Assembly: GCA_018389105.1 (NCBI GenBank)
Contig: JACATO010002213.1
Span: 124,001 to 188,000, forward strand
Origin: Nautilus pompilius
Taxonomy: Eukaryota; Mollusca; Cephalopoda; Nautilida; Nautilidae
DNA: 64,000 nt
Reading direction: 5' to 3'
Shown here: piece by piece, positions 27,701 to 35,135 of the stretch
How positions within the stretch are numbered: position 1 is the stretch's first letter
Layout of the letters: the number at the start of each line of letters is the position of its first letter
Position numbers and translations under genes: made by a program
The notes under the pieces: generated by a model
Seen by the model: the letters and a program-made list of their open reading frames with translations, nothing else
What the model was told of the DNA's origin: nothing
The model's database searches: none

Positions 27701-30700
27701 CAGTAAAAGCCCTAAAACCAACCAAGCTACTGCAACATCTAACAATAAGCATCCCAAGTTACTGGAAAACAGTGAAAATTTTCCCACCACAATGGAACAT
27801 CACTAAAGAGAATGCAGTTGAGTGCAGGTGGTGTGCTTCATGTTCAAAATGCTGCTGGGCTGAAAGCTTCCTCTGTTGACTTTATTGATTGTGCAGGACA
27901 AAAAACATAACATGCTTGGCAAAGAAGTGATTCTGCTGTATGTAAAAGTCATTTTTAGATGCTTCCAAGACTGGAACATTTAAAAGAGCTGAATATGCTC
28001 TTCTTATCAAATGACCCAGCTAAGAGAGAAATTAAGGAATTTCTAAATGATGACATTTGGAAGAAAGTGGTGTCCAAAGTCAAAGCTACACCATTTTGTT
28101 GGTTCAGCATTCCATTGGTGGAAACAGCATATGCCTAATGATGCTCTCAGCTATGTGCGTTTGTGCAGCATTATGTGAAAAGGAACTGAAAAAAAAAGAT
28201 TTTGTTTTGTAAAGCCCTGGTAACAATCATGACAGCTTGAGACAGTTAAATGGGGTGTGCGCAGCAGAGCACTGGCCATGCTTATTCCAGAGGCTTGTGC
28301 ACGTCATTACACATTGCATGCTTCATCACCAGGCTCTGGTATCAAAATCTCTACCTCCAAAGTTGAAGGAAGTGTTGGGCACTGCAGTGCATAAGGTGAA
28401 TTTGATGAAGTCAAGTGCTTTAACTGCCACATCTTCCAACAGCTCTGCCAGAACATGAATACTTCACACAAAAACTCCTCTTCCATATGAAGGTTTGCTG
28501 AATTTCAAAAGGAAACTAAAGTGTTTTTGAACTGTCTCAGAAAAACCAGAAACTGAAACAGCGGTTCATTAAGACTGAAATCACATATGAAGTAACACGC
28601 TTGGTTGGCATTTTCTCTCCTGAACAAAGTAGTCTTGGTGGGGAAGAAATTTTTTCATTCTTGATAGCACTGAAATTATCAAGATTTTTCAAATGAAGCT
28701 TACTATTTGGAAGAAAAGGCTTTCCAAAGACCAATTTGCAATGTTCCAAGTGTTCAATGTTGTTGTCAAAGAAACGTTCTTGAATCGTTCTTGTCTTTAC
28801 AAAGAAATCCAAAACTACTTCATGGAGTAAGTTGGTAAGATGGCTATCTTGTCCACAAGTCCACCACTCTTAACATGAGTGATATACCTCTGAGGCCATG
28901 AAGAGTCAAGTTCATCTGACATGACAGCTAAAGCAAGTTTCAAACAGTATGCCATTTCCCACCACCTAGACATCACCCATCCCTTTGTAATCCTAACTTA
29001 CTGAGAAAGCTTTCAAGCATCTGATTTCTTTCACCCCAACTTATCTCTGTGGAACTTCCTTTTCAACATTGGTAAAGAACAAAAAACACAATGGCTGGTT
29101 CTAGAGGATGGCTCAAGATGTCCTTTGAGAACACAGAACCAAGAATCAAATTTCTGATGCAAAAAATAAAGGAAACAAAGTCATCTCTATCATTTAATAA
29201 CAGTACCAATTTTCGGTCACAAAGCATAAATTTGTGGAATAACCTCTTTTTATTTATTTCATTATCTGTCAAAATGCAGTATCTAAATATAGAGGGAGTT
29301 TGGGGTAGGTGCCAATCTGAAGACAATGGTTTGAGAACCACTGCGTTAGATAATGTAGAGAGAAAATTTTTGTTATTTTTCCAAATGCAATGAATGAGAT
29401 AAAAGATTACTTTCATATAAAAAAAAAAGATTAAAGATTATGAAAAGTTAATACAAGTAAAAAAGAAAAAGCAAATGTACTAAAATGATGTTTTCTTATC
29501 ATTGTTATTTCTGTCTCACTTTCATGTGAGAAATTAAAAGTAACTTCTACTCTAAATTATATAATTTCATGCGCAGGTTATTTAGATAAAGAAAAACAAA
29601 TTTTTTTATAAAGATTGTTTAACCTTTGTAGATAATCAGCTACAGTTGCCTATATAATCACCAAAGTTTCTATTTAACCGTAAGTAATCACATAATTATA
29701 AATATTAATGAGTTTAAAGCTTTGATGAAATTAATAATCAGATCTTACAAATTTAGCTATGCCAACATCTGGATTAAATGCTGCAAATACAATATATATT
29801 AATAATTTTCTGGATCAAATAGCTGGAGATGCAAGATATTTAAAACTTGACGGTTCTGTTGTTTGGTATGACCAGTAATATAGATATGAACAAAAAATAT
29901 AGCATAGATGTAAAATAATCACCATCTTGCAATGTAAATTATCATTATTATGCAATAACTAAAAATGTATGCTGACAGTTCAAAATTAAAACAAGCAATA
30001 CAAACCTTTCATGCTTGAAATAGTAGTATTACATTTATTCCAAATGTAAGATGGGTAAAAGTTATTAGCTATTATAGTAATATCTTCAGATAGTTCATTA
30101 GGTCATGGTAGGTTAAGTCATACTCACAGGATAGGTAGGGCCAAGATCGAGGCACACTGAGTATTTAGTGTCACAGTTCTTGATAGAAATAATAAAGTAG
30201 AAAAAGTAATTTCACAAAGATGATAAAGGATGGTGTAGTAGTATGTATAAACATATGGGACTTCCACATCACCTCTCTTTAATATGTACTCATTAAACAG
30301 GAGATGCAAAGATATCCTAATTGAAATGTAAATAATAAAGATAGGTGGCATAAATGTCTCCATACATATATACACTGATAAGAAAACTAATGGAAAATTA
30401 AATTGGAAAAAAAAAACTGATGTTGGCATGATAGGGAACATAAATCTATAATGCAATTTGTATTGTTATTTCAACATTAGTTTAATTATTACTACATAGA
30501 ATTTTACTTATTTCATAAAAATAAAATTCATGATAATATGCCTGGCATTTACATGCAAGTAAACAGCAAACAGACATTATTGCAATTCTATTATTAATAA
30601 AAGGATGCACCCATCATCTCTTAATGTAATGTCATTAACTTTCAGCACCAGTGATGATCATAATAGGTGACAGAAGTATTCAATAGTCAATACTAGATAG

Positions 30701-33700
30701 ATAAAATCAGAGGTAAAATTTTTAAAAAATATCTCAAACTACTTCATTTTTTTTTTTTTTAATGCATCAAAATTAATGCAGAACGAAAATAATTTGCTAC
30801 ATAAAAATTAATGAAAAACAGCTTGTCACATTTAAATCAATGTTTCAACTGATATCCAAAATTTAATAAAAAATTGTATAAACTAGTTCATAAGCTACTT
30901 CATTTCATGAATTGAAAATTGATGAATTCTTAAATAGTTTTTATTAAACTAGCAAGGCCAGTAAATTTGCTTATCAAAGGTTAATTCTGCACATGATTTT
31001 ATAATAAATAGTAATCATCATCTTTCTGTCTCTTTCTCTAGCCATAATAAACTGGACCAACCTAAATTACCATTTTTATGTGGAGTTCTGCTATTTTGCA
31101 GGAGAAAAAATACTGCAAGTCTTTTAGATTATCAAGCAGAAAGAAATTATATTAAAAGAATTAATTCTTCATATGCAGATCTCACATAGTCATAAAGATT
31201 CTCTGTGGTTTAATACTGTGACGCTGCCTAGCAAACAACAGAAGCGGTGAACATAACCTCAGCCAATCAGATCACGTGCTGCTTAGTTGCTAGGTGACAG
31301 GTGCCACAGATACAAGATCATGCAGAATCTATGTTCTTACCTAGAGTTCTATTTTTTTTTAAAAAAAAAAAGCAAACTAATTTACATTAAAAAGTACTGT
31401 TAAAATTGAAAGCTTTGGAAAATTGGTCGTTGTAACTGGCTAAGAAATATAAATTATTGTCATCACAAAATCTACTCAAACTACTTCCAACTTAAAAAAA
31501 AAATCCAGTAAAATAAAGAAATATCAATAATCTTTCTAAATTCTTCTTTATTTTTAACAATGGATTTCTACCATGATACTTAAAAAAATTAAGATTTTCT
31601 ACCAAAATAGTTATTCGAAGTAACACATTTATACAAGACTTTCACATACAACTATTATCAAAGGTAAGGGCAAGCAAGCTATGGTGGCAGGGTAGTGTAT
31701 TGGTCCACTGAAACAAATGCTATTGGAATATTCTGGAAGCAAAGCTACATGAATGATATCTATTTTATTACAACAAAAACAGCAGCAGCAACAGACATAC
31801 ACACCTTTTGATTTGAAGCATGTGGATGACCAAAAAATTGTCAAGAAACATTTGTGCACCTGCAATCGCTGCTCCATCCTCCCATCCATAGTGCACCATT
31901 GTCAAAAATACTATCTCTGAGCTTTGCTTGCTGCTAAAAATGTTCTTTTCTAGATTAATCTAGCACTTTTACATTTAATTTTTTTATTAAATTCAGCAAC
32001 ATAGCCCATCAAACTTAACTGTCCAACACAGCCATCAACAAATTTTCATGTAAATAACACTTGCTACCAAAAAGCTTAAACTTTTGATTTACCAACCACA
32101 AAACGTTTTGCCAGTGTTATGCTGCCCACTGAACATGTCCCTTTGCCCATGCCTTTCATTTCTAAGTCTTCTTAATGAAATGGTTTCCTAACTAATACAT
32201 AGCCTTTGATATTAGCATCATCTGACTGATGATGAATACTACAAACCTAGTTGCAACAGCTATGTTTTGAACTCTTTGGGACAGTCAGATGTCTGTTAGA
32301 GAAGTGATCCTAGATGTTTTGACAGCAGTTATTCTCTTGCAGCCACACCTCATTCTGTTGAAAATACTACCAGTTTGGGTCTTTTTCTTCAAAATCTCAT
32401 GTACTGTAGTGTGACACCTTCAGTTTCCTGCTGATATTTCTGATGATCAAACCTTCATTCCTCAGTTTTATTATAACAGCTCATTTCTCAAGATTGTATT
32501 CTTTCCTCTTAGCCACCATCCCCCCTCCCAATCAACCAGTTTGATGCCTTTTATAGTAATGTCAGGGGTGTAAAAGAAGTGATTTCATAGGGTAGTCTCT
32601 TATTACTATGAATGGGGGTTATCAACAGCTATTTGGATGAAACAGCAAAGATAACTAAATATCCTAACATCTTCAACGAAAATGTGCACACAATATGAAA
32701 CTGCTGAGATTTAACAAAACTTTAAGGCTATTTCTCTCATATTTATAGCATTTTTACATTTCAGTACCATATTTCCCCCCTTAGTTGAACTCCATATGCA
32801 TTATTTGTGTGATTTTGTGGAACATGCCACAAAATGTTCTTGTCCCAATAACTTCCAAACTTAAACAAATGACAGAGCTATAAACAAATACTGTTTACTC
32901 AGTTTTCTGATACCCAAAAGAAGGCAGGTCCGCACTGCCTACTGTCAATTAATTTTAATCAGTTTAGCTAACACAAAAGATACCAACCAAGAAAGCCAAT
33001 CTTAACCACAGTGCTGCCTGCAGTGCATTAAGAGAGTTTGGAGATCACTTTATCAACAACTGGCATAAGCAATTGCTGCGGAGGATCAATATAGTGAGTA
33101 CCAGAAGGACAAGAGTTAAAAAAAGACTACATACTTTAACAAGAATTTGTCAGGAAGTTCCCTAAGTGGCATTCACAAATGCAGTTACCAGCCTACTTTA
33201 TACCATACAAAAGATCACCATGAAGACAAATAGCAGTAATGTTGTATTTCCTGTAAAGCTAATGGTGCCACATGAAAAACAAATTCAGTATTAAAAAGGG
33301 TAACTGTAACAAAAGAGATGTGGCAAATGTGTGCTTTCCCTTGCTCCAGCTGATTCACATCAATTGCAGAAATGGTTCTTGAACAGCTTAGCTGCTGCCA
33401 ATCAGAAAATGCCAAAAACAACTTACACCCCTCCTCGTGTCAATCAACACTCCAAACTTTTCTATATTTAATACTGTTGCTGCACAGCAGATATAGAGCA
33501 GACTAATTTTAAAAGGCATAGTGTATACATGTGCACACATATACATGTAGCAGAATGAAAATGAGAGATAGTGTATCATCAATATCAGATCAGAGAGAGG
33601 GAAAAGGCGACTGTTAGACTCAGATGGGACTCCAATGTGGACTGCCTGTAAAATATAATTTGAAAAATGCTACTGATAATCCAATGATAATTATAATTAT

Positions 33701-34592
33701 ATTCCATGACGCCACCCTACAATATCAAATTATCATCTTTAAATAAAATCACGTTTCAAATGCATAAAAATAAAATTCATAACCATATACCCACTAACAA
33801 TATCTGGCAAGCAGGATATTAGCACGTGAGAGAAAATAGCAGTCAAAAGTTACTTTAATTCTTATTCAAGCTCCGTTATAGTACGGTCAGCTTTTACCTT
33901 ACTTTCGCCACCCGGGCCCAGCAGCACTGATCGGTACTCGTGCTGAAGTGTCTGTATACCTAGTGAACGGACTCGTCACGGAAAACACGGCTGGGGTTGG
34001 AGCGACAGAGGTTCGTCACTACTACTCGATGAGGAAGGGACACGACAACGTGACACCTCCCACGGTTCAGCCAGGGTTAGCCCCCGCGATTAATAGAAGC
34101 CCCCATCATCTCAAACGGCCGCGTCACAGATAATGGAGGTAATTTTCCCGATCGCACCACGGGGATCGACCACATTGGACTGTGGAACTGCGAGCCCTGA
34201 CCAACAGCAAAAAGGGGGAATTCCGGACACAGCATGTCCGCCATATAGATCCTCCTCCCACCCCCCCCAGCTGAAAATAACGACGCGTCGCGATCAGAAG
34301 GAAGCGTGGGGCGACATCCAGTAGATGCCTGGTAGGGTGGTTGTTGTTGGTTTTTATTAAGGAAAAGCAGGCGAGCGAGCGAGCGAGCCAGCCTCAGACC
34401 GTATAAACTACTTGGTAGCTGAGCCACTCGGTTCCTCCGTCCATTGGATCTGGAAACACGTGGCTTTGTGAAGCCGGGGGGGGGTGGTGTCCGAGAGGTC
34501 GACGATGGCGAGCACCATGAACTCTCGTCACGGAGGGAGACATTTACCTTGAAGACAGCATAGCCTGCCGGAGTTTCGAACAGCACCAGCAT
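678..34592 (-). CDS. NOP58: Nucleolar protein 58 (box C/D snoRNP core protein), 15 coding exons
   Basis: NOP58 is a core subunit of box C/D snoRNPs, with NOP56, fibrillarin and the 15.5K protein. These particles 2'-O-methylate rRNA and help process pre-rRNA in the nucleolus. I joined 15 exons with GT..AG borders and compatible phases: 1497 nt, 498 residues plus stop, close to the vertebrate length of about 530. The protein opens [15 protein letters not shown], then has the NOP5 N-terminal domain (residues about 1-65), a helical NOSIC region (about 160-220), and the Nop RNA/15.5K-binding domain (about 250-400) with the signatures ELVGARLI and [10 protein letters not shown]. The tail (about 404-498) is lysine- and acid-rich and ends [14 protein letters not shown], typical of NOP58 and a likely nucleolar signal. 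The similarity to animal NOP58 is strong throughout, more than to NOP56. The gene diverges from the SOCS gene at 35136. Confidence 0.96.
740..2376 (-). other. NOP58 intron 14, no element seen
   Basis: 1.6 kb of AT-rich intron. I found no transposase similarity, no paired repeats and no convincing box C/D pair on the host strand. Confidence 0.6.
2377..2424 (-). CDS. NOP58: NOP58 exon 14
   Basis: 48 nt. Encodes [17 protein letters not shown]. The sequence is not conserved, but the acceptor (TTTTGCAG) and donor (GTAAGT) are good and the phase joins exons 13 and 15 exactly. Confidence 0.82.
2830..3066 (-). repeat. tRNA-derived SINE (NOP58 intron 13)
   Basis: Read on the minus strand, the head starts near 3066 with GGGGGCAGCTGGTGGTCTAG, which has an A-box-like TGGTCTAGCAGTAG. 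At 3014-2998 is GAGTTTGAATCAAAC, close to the RNA polymerase III B box GGTTCGANTCC. The unit is GC-richer than the rest of the intron, and its tRNA-like head resembles those at 14525 (minus) and 55880 (plus). The 3' border is not defined. Confidence 0.6.
3899..4014 (-). CDS. NOP58: NOP58 exon 13
   Basis: 116 nt. Encodes [20 protein letters not shown], then [18 protein letters not shown]. The lysine clusters fit the NOP58 tail. Acceptor AAATAG, donor GTAAAG. The polypyrimidine tract before the acceptor has a seven-C run. Confidence 0.88.
4015..4476 (-). other. NOP58 intron 12
   Basis: A 462-nt intron with a short CT repeat near 4276-4291. Nothing else is recognised. Confidence 0.6.
4477..4538 (-). 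CDS. NOP58: NOP58 exon 12
   Basis: 62 nt. Encodes [20 protein letters not shown], the start of the charged tail. It corresponds to the region with KTEKYEHKS in vertebrates. Acceptor TTTGCAG, donor GTAAGT. Confidence 0.9.
4539..7360 (-). other. NOP58 intron 11, no element identified
   Basis: 2.8 kb of AT-rich intron with homopolymer runs (A at 6158-6174, G at 7202-7210). Open frames at 5400-5675 and 6982-7284 match nothing I know. No convincing repeat structure was seen. Confidence 0.5.
7361..7495 (-). CDS. NOP58: NOP58 exon 11
   Basis: 135 nt, exactly 45 codons. Encodes [20 protein letters not shown], then [20 protein letters not shown], the C-terminal end of the Nop domain. Acceptor GATTATAG, donor GTGAGT. 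Confidence 0.96.
8565..8634 (+). repeat. tRNA-like SINE head, second family
   Basis: GGGTCTGTGCAGCATAGTGG is followed by TTAGTC (A-box-like) and about 30 nt later by GGTATCAGCAC (B-box-like). The same arrangement occurs on the minus strand at 25224-25165, with GGGTCTGTG at the head, TGGTGGAAG in the middle and GTATCAACCC at the B-box position. Two diverged copies in opposite orientation in one gene support a dispersed tRNA-derived repeat. Confidence 0.45.
8925..8954. repeat. TA microsatellite
   Basis: Imperfect run of TA dinucleotides in NOP58 intron 10. Confidence 0.8.
9188..9351 (-). CDS. NOP58: NOP58 exon 10
   Basis: 164 nt, ending in phase 0. Encodes residues 304-358: [20 protein letters not shown], then [20 protein letters not shown] and [15 protein letters not shown]. 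This is the core Nop-domain signature. Acceptor TTAACAG, donor GTAAGT. Confidence 0.97.
11741..12707 (+). mobile_element. pogo/Tigger-like element with TIRs, internally truncated
   Basis: Terminal inverted repeats bound a 967-bp unit. The left end reads CTGTATTTTTTCAGTGTATA then AGTC. The right end, reverse-complemented, reads GTGTATTTTTTGGGTTATAA then GTC. TA dinucleotides at 11739-11740 and 12708-12709 are the target duplication expected for Tc1/mariner/pogo elements. Inside, from ATG 12015, the frame [20 protein letters not shown] with [13 protein letters not shown] matches the Psq-type helix-turn-helix of pogo/Tigger-like transposases. A second frame continues it with a CENP-B-type HTH ([20 protein letters not shown]). 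The catalytic DDE domain is almost absent: only a fragment like [11 protein letters not shown] follows. It lies antisense to NOP58 in intron 9. Confidence 0.8.
12015..12480 (+). pseudogene. pogo/Tigger-like transposase N-terminal fragment
   Basis: DNA-binding half of a pogo-like transposase. An intact frame to the stop at 12198-12200 carries the Psq HTH. The continuation from 12201 needs a frame change and reads [20 protein letters not shown] and FEEKLEHF, the CENP-B-type HTH region. It cannot be a functional transposase because the DDE/D domain is missing. Confidence 0.75.
13480..14120 (-). pseudogene. Tc1-like transposase pseudogene (NOP58 intron 9)
   Basis: On the minus strand, from about 14120 downward, fragments of a Tc1-family transposase appear in order. 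[11 protein letters not shown] and [20 protein letters not shown] are the end of the HTH region and linker. [14 protein letters not shown] is the first catalytic motif. Then come [18 protein letters not shown] and ALDEVWEVL remnants of the DDE core. The first catalytic Asp of LFTDESKF is replaced and the next codon is a stop, so it is dead. An AT microsatellite at 13772-13788 interrupts it. I could not define its TIRs. Confidence 0.75.
14395..14525 (-). repeat. tRNA-derived SINE, third copy of the head
   Basis: Minus strand reads GGTCCAGTGGTGGACTACTG then GACTGCTAAGGTT. It aligns with GATTAGACTACTGGACTGTC at 55887 (plus) and with the head of the 3066 copy. The B box has decayed (GGCCAGTTCAGACT). 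Confidence 0.5.
14850..14976 (-). CDS. NOP58: NOP58 exon 9
   Basis: 127 nt. Encodes [19 protein letters not shown], then [20 protein letters not shown]. This is the start of the Nop domain, which contacts box C/D RNA and the 15.5K protein. Acceptor CTCTAAG, donor GTAGGT. Confidence 0.97.
15177..15322 (-). CDS. NOP58: NOP58 exon 8
   Basis: 146 nt, ending in phase 0. Encodes [20 protein letters not shown] and on to [20 protein letters not shown] and [13 protein letters not shown] is a NOP58 hallmark. Acceptor TTTTAAG, donor GTAAGC. Confidence 0.96.
15561..15695 (-). CDS. NOP58: NOP58 exon 7
   Basis: 135 nt. Encodes the NOSIC region, including [20 protein letters not shown] and [11 protein letters not shown], conserved across Nop56/Nop58 proteins. 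Acceptor CTTGAAG, donor GTAAGT. Confidence 0.96.
15696..16782 (-). other. NOP58 intron 6
   Basis: 1.1 kb of AT-rich intron; no repeat or RNA gene seen. Introns 7 (15323-15560) and 8 (14977-15176) are also plain. Confidence 0.55.
16783..16847 (-). CDS. NOP58: NOP58 exon 6
   Basis: 65 nt. Encodes [20 protein letters not shown] and AI, almost identical to animal NOP58. Acceptor TTGTTTCAG, donor GTAAGT, both borders split codons. Confidence 0.96.
17616..18060 (-). pseudogene. Degenerate mariner-like transposase fragment
   Basis: The minus-strand frame includes [15 protein letters not shown], which resembles the FWDxxGILxxDYLEKG motif of mariner transposases. Upstream on the same strand, after frame changes, GDGWIGP and a PP-rich stretch resemble the GDETWI and SPPPKK blocks that precede it. 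It appears truncated at both ends and lies in NOP58 intron 5. The similarity is from memory of the family and is weak to moderate. Confidence 0.45.
18405..18541 (-). CDS. NOP58: NOP58 exon 5
   Basis: 137 nt. Encodes residues 101-145, [20 protein letters not shown] and on, then RSQMDSLI and MALGLAH. This is the coiled-coil region that pairs with NOP56 in the snoRNP. Acceptor ATTTGTAG, donor GTAAGT. Confidence 0.95.
19560..19684 (-). CDS. NOP58: NOP58 exon 4
   Basis: 125 nt, ending in phase 0. Encodes residues 59-100, including [14 protein letters not shown], a highly conserved NOP58 segment after the N-terminal domain. Acceptor TTGGACAG, donor GTAAGG. Confidence 0.95.
19685..22449 (-). other. 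NOP58 intron 3
   Basis: 2.8 kb AT-rich intron with a CT repeat at about 20231-20251. Its proximal end holds the SINE tail listed separately. Nothing else is recognised. Confidence 0.5.
22195..22300 (-). repeat. SINE 3' tail copy
   Basis: Plus-strand CCTGGTGAGGGAGCATAGTG here is repeated on the minus strand at about 56127-56108, within the tail of the tRNA-SINE at 55880-56150. Flanking bases also align (CACTATGCTCCCTCACCAGG, then an ATTGTNGA block). The tRNA-like head is not found at this copy. Confidence 0.6.
22450..22502 (-). CDS. NOP58: NOP58 exon 3
   Basis: 53 nt, acceptor TATTTCAG, donor GTAAGA. Encodes [17 protein letters not shown], matching the VKLKHFEKF block of other NOP58 proteins. 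Exons 2 and 3 together give the codon GTT at the joint. Confidence 0.93.
22524..22552. repeat. AAT trinucleotide microsatellite
   Basis: Imperfect (ATA)n/(AAT)n run next to NOP58 exon 3, just inside intron 2. Confidence 0.8.
22850..23510 (-). pseudogene. Probable old piggyBac-like transposase fragment
   Basis: The minus-strand frame from 23465 includes [20 protein letters not shown]. After a stop it continues with [19 protein letters not shown]. In piggyBac transposases a PxxFFxxFxDxxxxxxIVxxTN segment is followed by IMSRxRFxxIxRxLHFxDN, so order and spacing fit. Downstream similarity is lost among stops. Recognition rests on one motif, so the call is tentative. It lies in NOP58 intron 2. 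Confidence 0.4.
24450..24526 (-). CDS. NOP58: NOP58 exon 2
   Basis: 77 nt in phase 0, ending two bases into a codon. It encodes residues 16-40, [20 protein letters not shown] and on, in the NOP5 N-terminal domain. The acceptor is TTTTACAG and the donor GTAAGT. The choice of donor (after AAAGT) is fixed by the phase of exon 3. Confidence 0.93.
25165..25224 (-). repeat. tRNA-like SINE head, second family
   Basis: Minus-strand counterpart of 8565-8634: GGGTCTGTGTGGTACTGCTG, then TTAGCCATGTGGTGGAAG and, about 20 nt on, GTATCAACCC at the B-box position. The sequence down to about 25020 may be its body, but I cannot delimit it. Confidence 0.45.
26405..27551 (+). mobile_element. Second pogo-like element, inside the hAT
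   Basis: The left end reads TCATATTTTTTATGTATAAG after a TA, like the termini of the 11741 copy. The right end near 27527-27551 (GTCTTATACTCCAAATT) is a decayed match to the opposite terminus. From ATG 26716, MPPVKS and [12 protein letters not shown] resemble the pogo Psq HTH start, and a shifted frame gives [19 protein letters not shown], parallel to [13 protein letters not shown] at 12015. More decayed than that copy. The right border is approximate. Confidence 0.55.
27556..29190 (+). pseudogene. ZBED5-like hAT transposase pseudogene
   Basis: Across several frames the landmarks of ZBED5/hAT transposases occur in the right order. [11 protein letters not shown] (about 27710) is the end of the BED zinc finger. 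[13 protein letters not shown] (about 28005) matches the LSNxTVSRRI block. KRFCFVKPW (about 28198) resembles [29 protein letters not shown] (28312 on) with [11 protein letters not shown] matches the diagnostic HCxIHxEALVSKxxPxxLKxVL...VNxVKSxALN motif. [12 protein letters not shown] (about 29040) followed by [11 protein letters not shown] is the hAT C-terminal dimerisation region. Many stops and shifts make it dead. Confidence 0.8.
29352..31900. other. NOP58 intron 1, AT-rich stretch without recognised element
   Basis: 2.5 kb of AT-rich DNA. An open frame at 30124-30456 (minus) is hydrophobic and matches nothing known. I see no TIRs or repeats. Some of 31629-31890 may belong to the Tc1-like remnant that follows, but the evidence is poor. 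Confidence 0.45.
32080..32520 (-). pseudogene. Tc1-like transposase fragment (NOP58 intron 1)
   Basis: On the minus strand from ATG 32519 the reading is [12 protein letters not shown], then [20 protein letters not shown], the first helix-turn-helix of Tc1-family transposases. Shifted frames give [16 protein letters not shown] (GSxxxRxRSGRPRxTT block), and near 32200 [11 protein letters not shown] (LKGxVAxRKPF block). Several frame changes and stops are present, and the catalytic part beyond is not recognised. Confidence 0.65.
34548..34592 (-). CDS. NOP58: NOP58 exon 1 (start)
   Basis: Encodes residues 1-15, [15 protein letters not shown], the invariant NOP58 N-terminus, then a GTAAAT donor in phase 0. 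An in-frame ATG ten codons upstream (34620-34622) would add MERSRELFDI. I prefer the ATG at 34592 because NOP58 proteins begin at this methionine. The exon lies in the CpG island. Confidence 0.95.
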
Positions 34593-34761
34593 AATGTCGA
34601 AAAGTTCCCGACTTCTTTCCACTCAGATCACACGACAAAGCGGTCCAAAAAATTTCTAACCGCCAAAGAAAGCGCCACCTTCCGGAGGCGAGGCGAAGCA
34701 AACGCCACCGCCGCCTGACTCAGTTCTCGTGGATTCTCGCCGTCAGGCGTCGCTGTTTTTC

Positions 34762-34803
34762 AAAAAAAAAAAAAAAAAAAAAGAAAGAAAGAAAGAAAGA
34801 AGG
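34762..34803. repeat. Poly-A plus GAAA simple repeat
   Basis: About 21 A residues followed by tandem GAAA units, inside the otherwise GC-rich spacer. Confidence 0.85.
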
Positions 34804-35069
34804 AGAAGAATGAATCTGAGCCGCGGCGGCGATGTTTCCACTTCCGTGTTGATGAGAGGAGTCTGTCCAGTCGCGGGTGATTCCTGAAGTGGACCGCCGC
34901 GCACGCGAATATGATGGAAGCCCGCTCGGCCGGCGCCTCATTGGAAGAGAGGGAGGAGCGGTCGGAGCCCCGCGCGTTCCCGGTCGTCCGGTGCCGCCGC
35001 TGAAGGAAGGAAGGAGCCACCCACCCGGACCTTTCGTTCGGCGTCGTTCTCGACACGGTCTAGTAAGCA

Positions 35070-35090
35070 ATGAGCCACCCAGCCCGCTGA
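35070..35090 (+). other. Upstream ORF in SOCS leader
   Basis: An ATG at 35070 opens a six-codon frame ending in TGA at 35088-35090, 45 nt before the SOCS start and in the same phase. If it lies in the mRNA, it could lower translation of the main frame. More upstream ATGs exist (34810, 34832, 34852, 34911, 34914), but whether they are transcribed depends on an unknown start site. Confidence 0.5.
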
Positions 35091-35135
35091 GACCGCGATT
35101 CCGAGCTCCCTCCCATCCCCGCCGAACCGTACTCG

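Larger units (their letters stand above)
25648..29343 (+). mobile_element. hAT element carrying a dead ZBED5-like transposase
   Basis: The right end, reverse-complemented, begins CAGTGGTTCTCAAACC and the left end begins CGGTGGTTACCC, the CAGTGGTT-type termini of hAT transposons. The eight bases outside are ctctagat (25640-25647) and cgttagat (29344-29351), an imperfect 8-bp duplication (6 of 8) as hAT elements make. The interior carries a ZBED5-type transposase pseudogene on the plus strand and a pogo-like insertion. It occupies 3.7 kb of NOP58 intron 1, antisense to NOP58. The right end is more secure than the left. Confidence 0.55.
34593..35135. promoter_or_regulatory. Candidate bidirectional promoter, NOP58 / SOCS
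   Basis: 543 bp between the two start codons. No clear TATA box is placed for either gene. Visible motifs: CCGCCAAA at 34660-34667 (E2F-like, TTTGGCGG on minus), ACCTTCCGG at 34677-34685 and CACTTCCG near 34839 (ETS-like), and an AP-1-type TGACTCA at 34716-34722. A 21-base A run with GAAA repeats (34762-34803) separates the NOP58 side from the SOCS side. Transcription start sites are unknown, and short motifs like these can occur by chance. Confidence 0.5.

Noticed and set aside
30124-30456. 110-aa hydrophobic open frame, minus strand
   Set aside because: Composition follows the AT-rich DNA; no known similarity and no sign of a gene around it.
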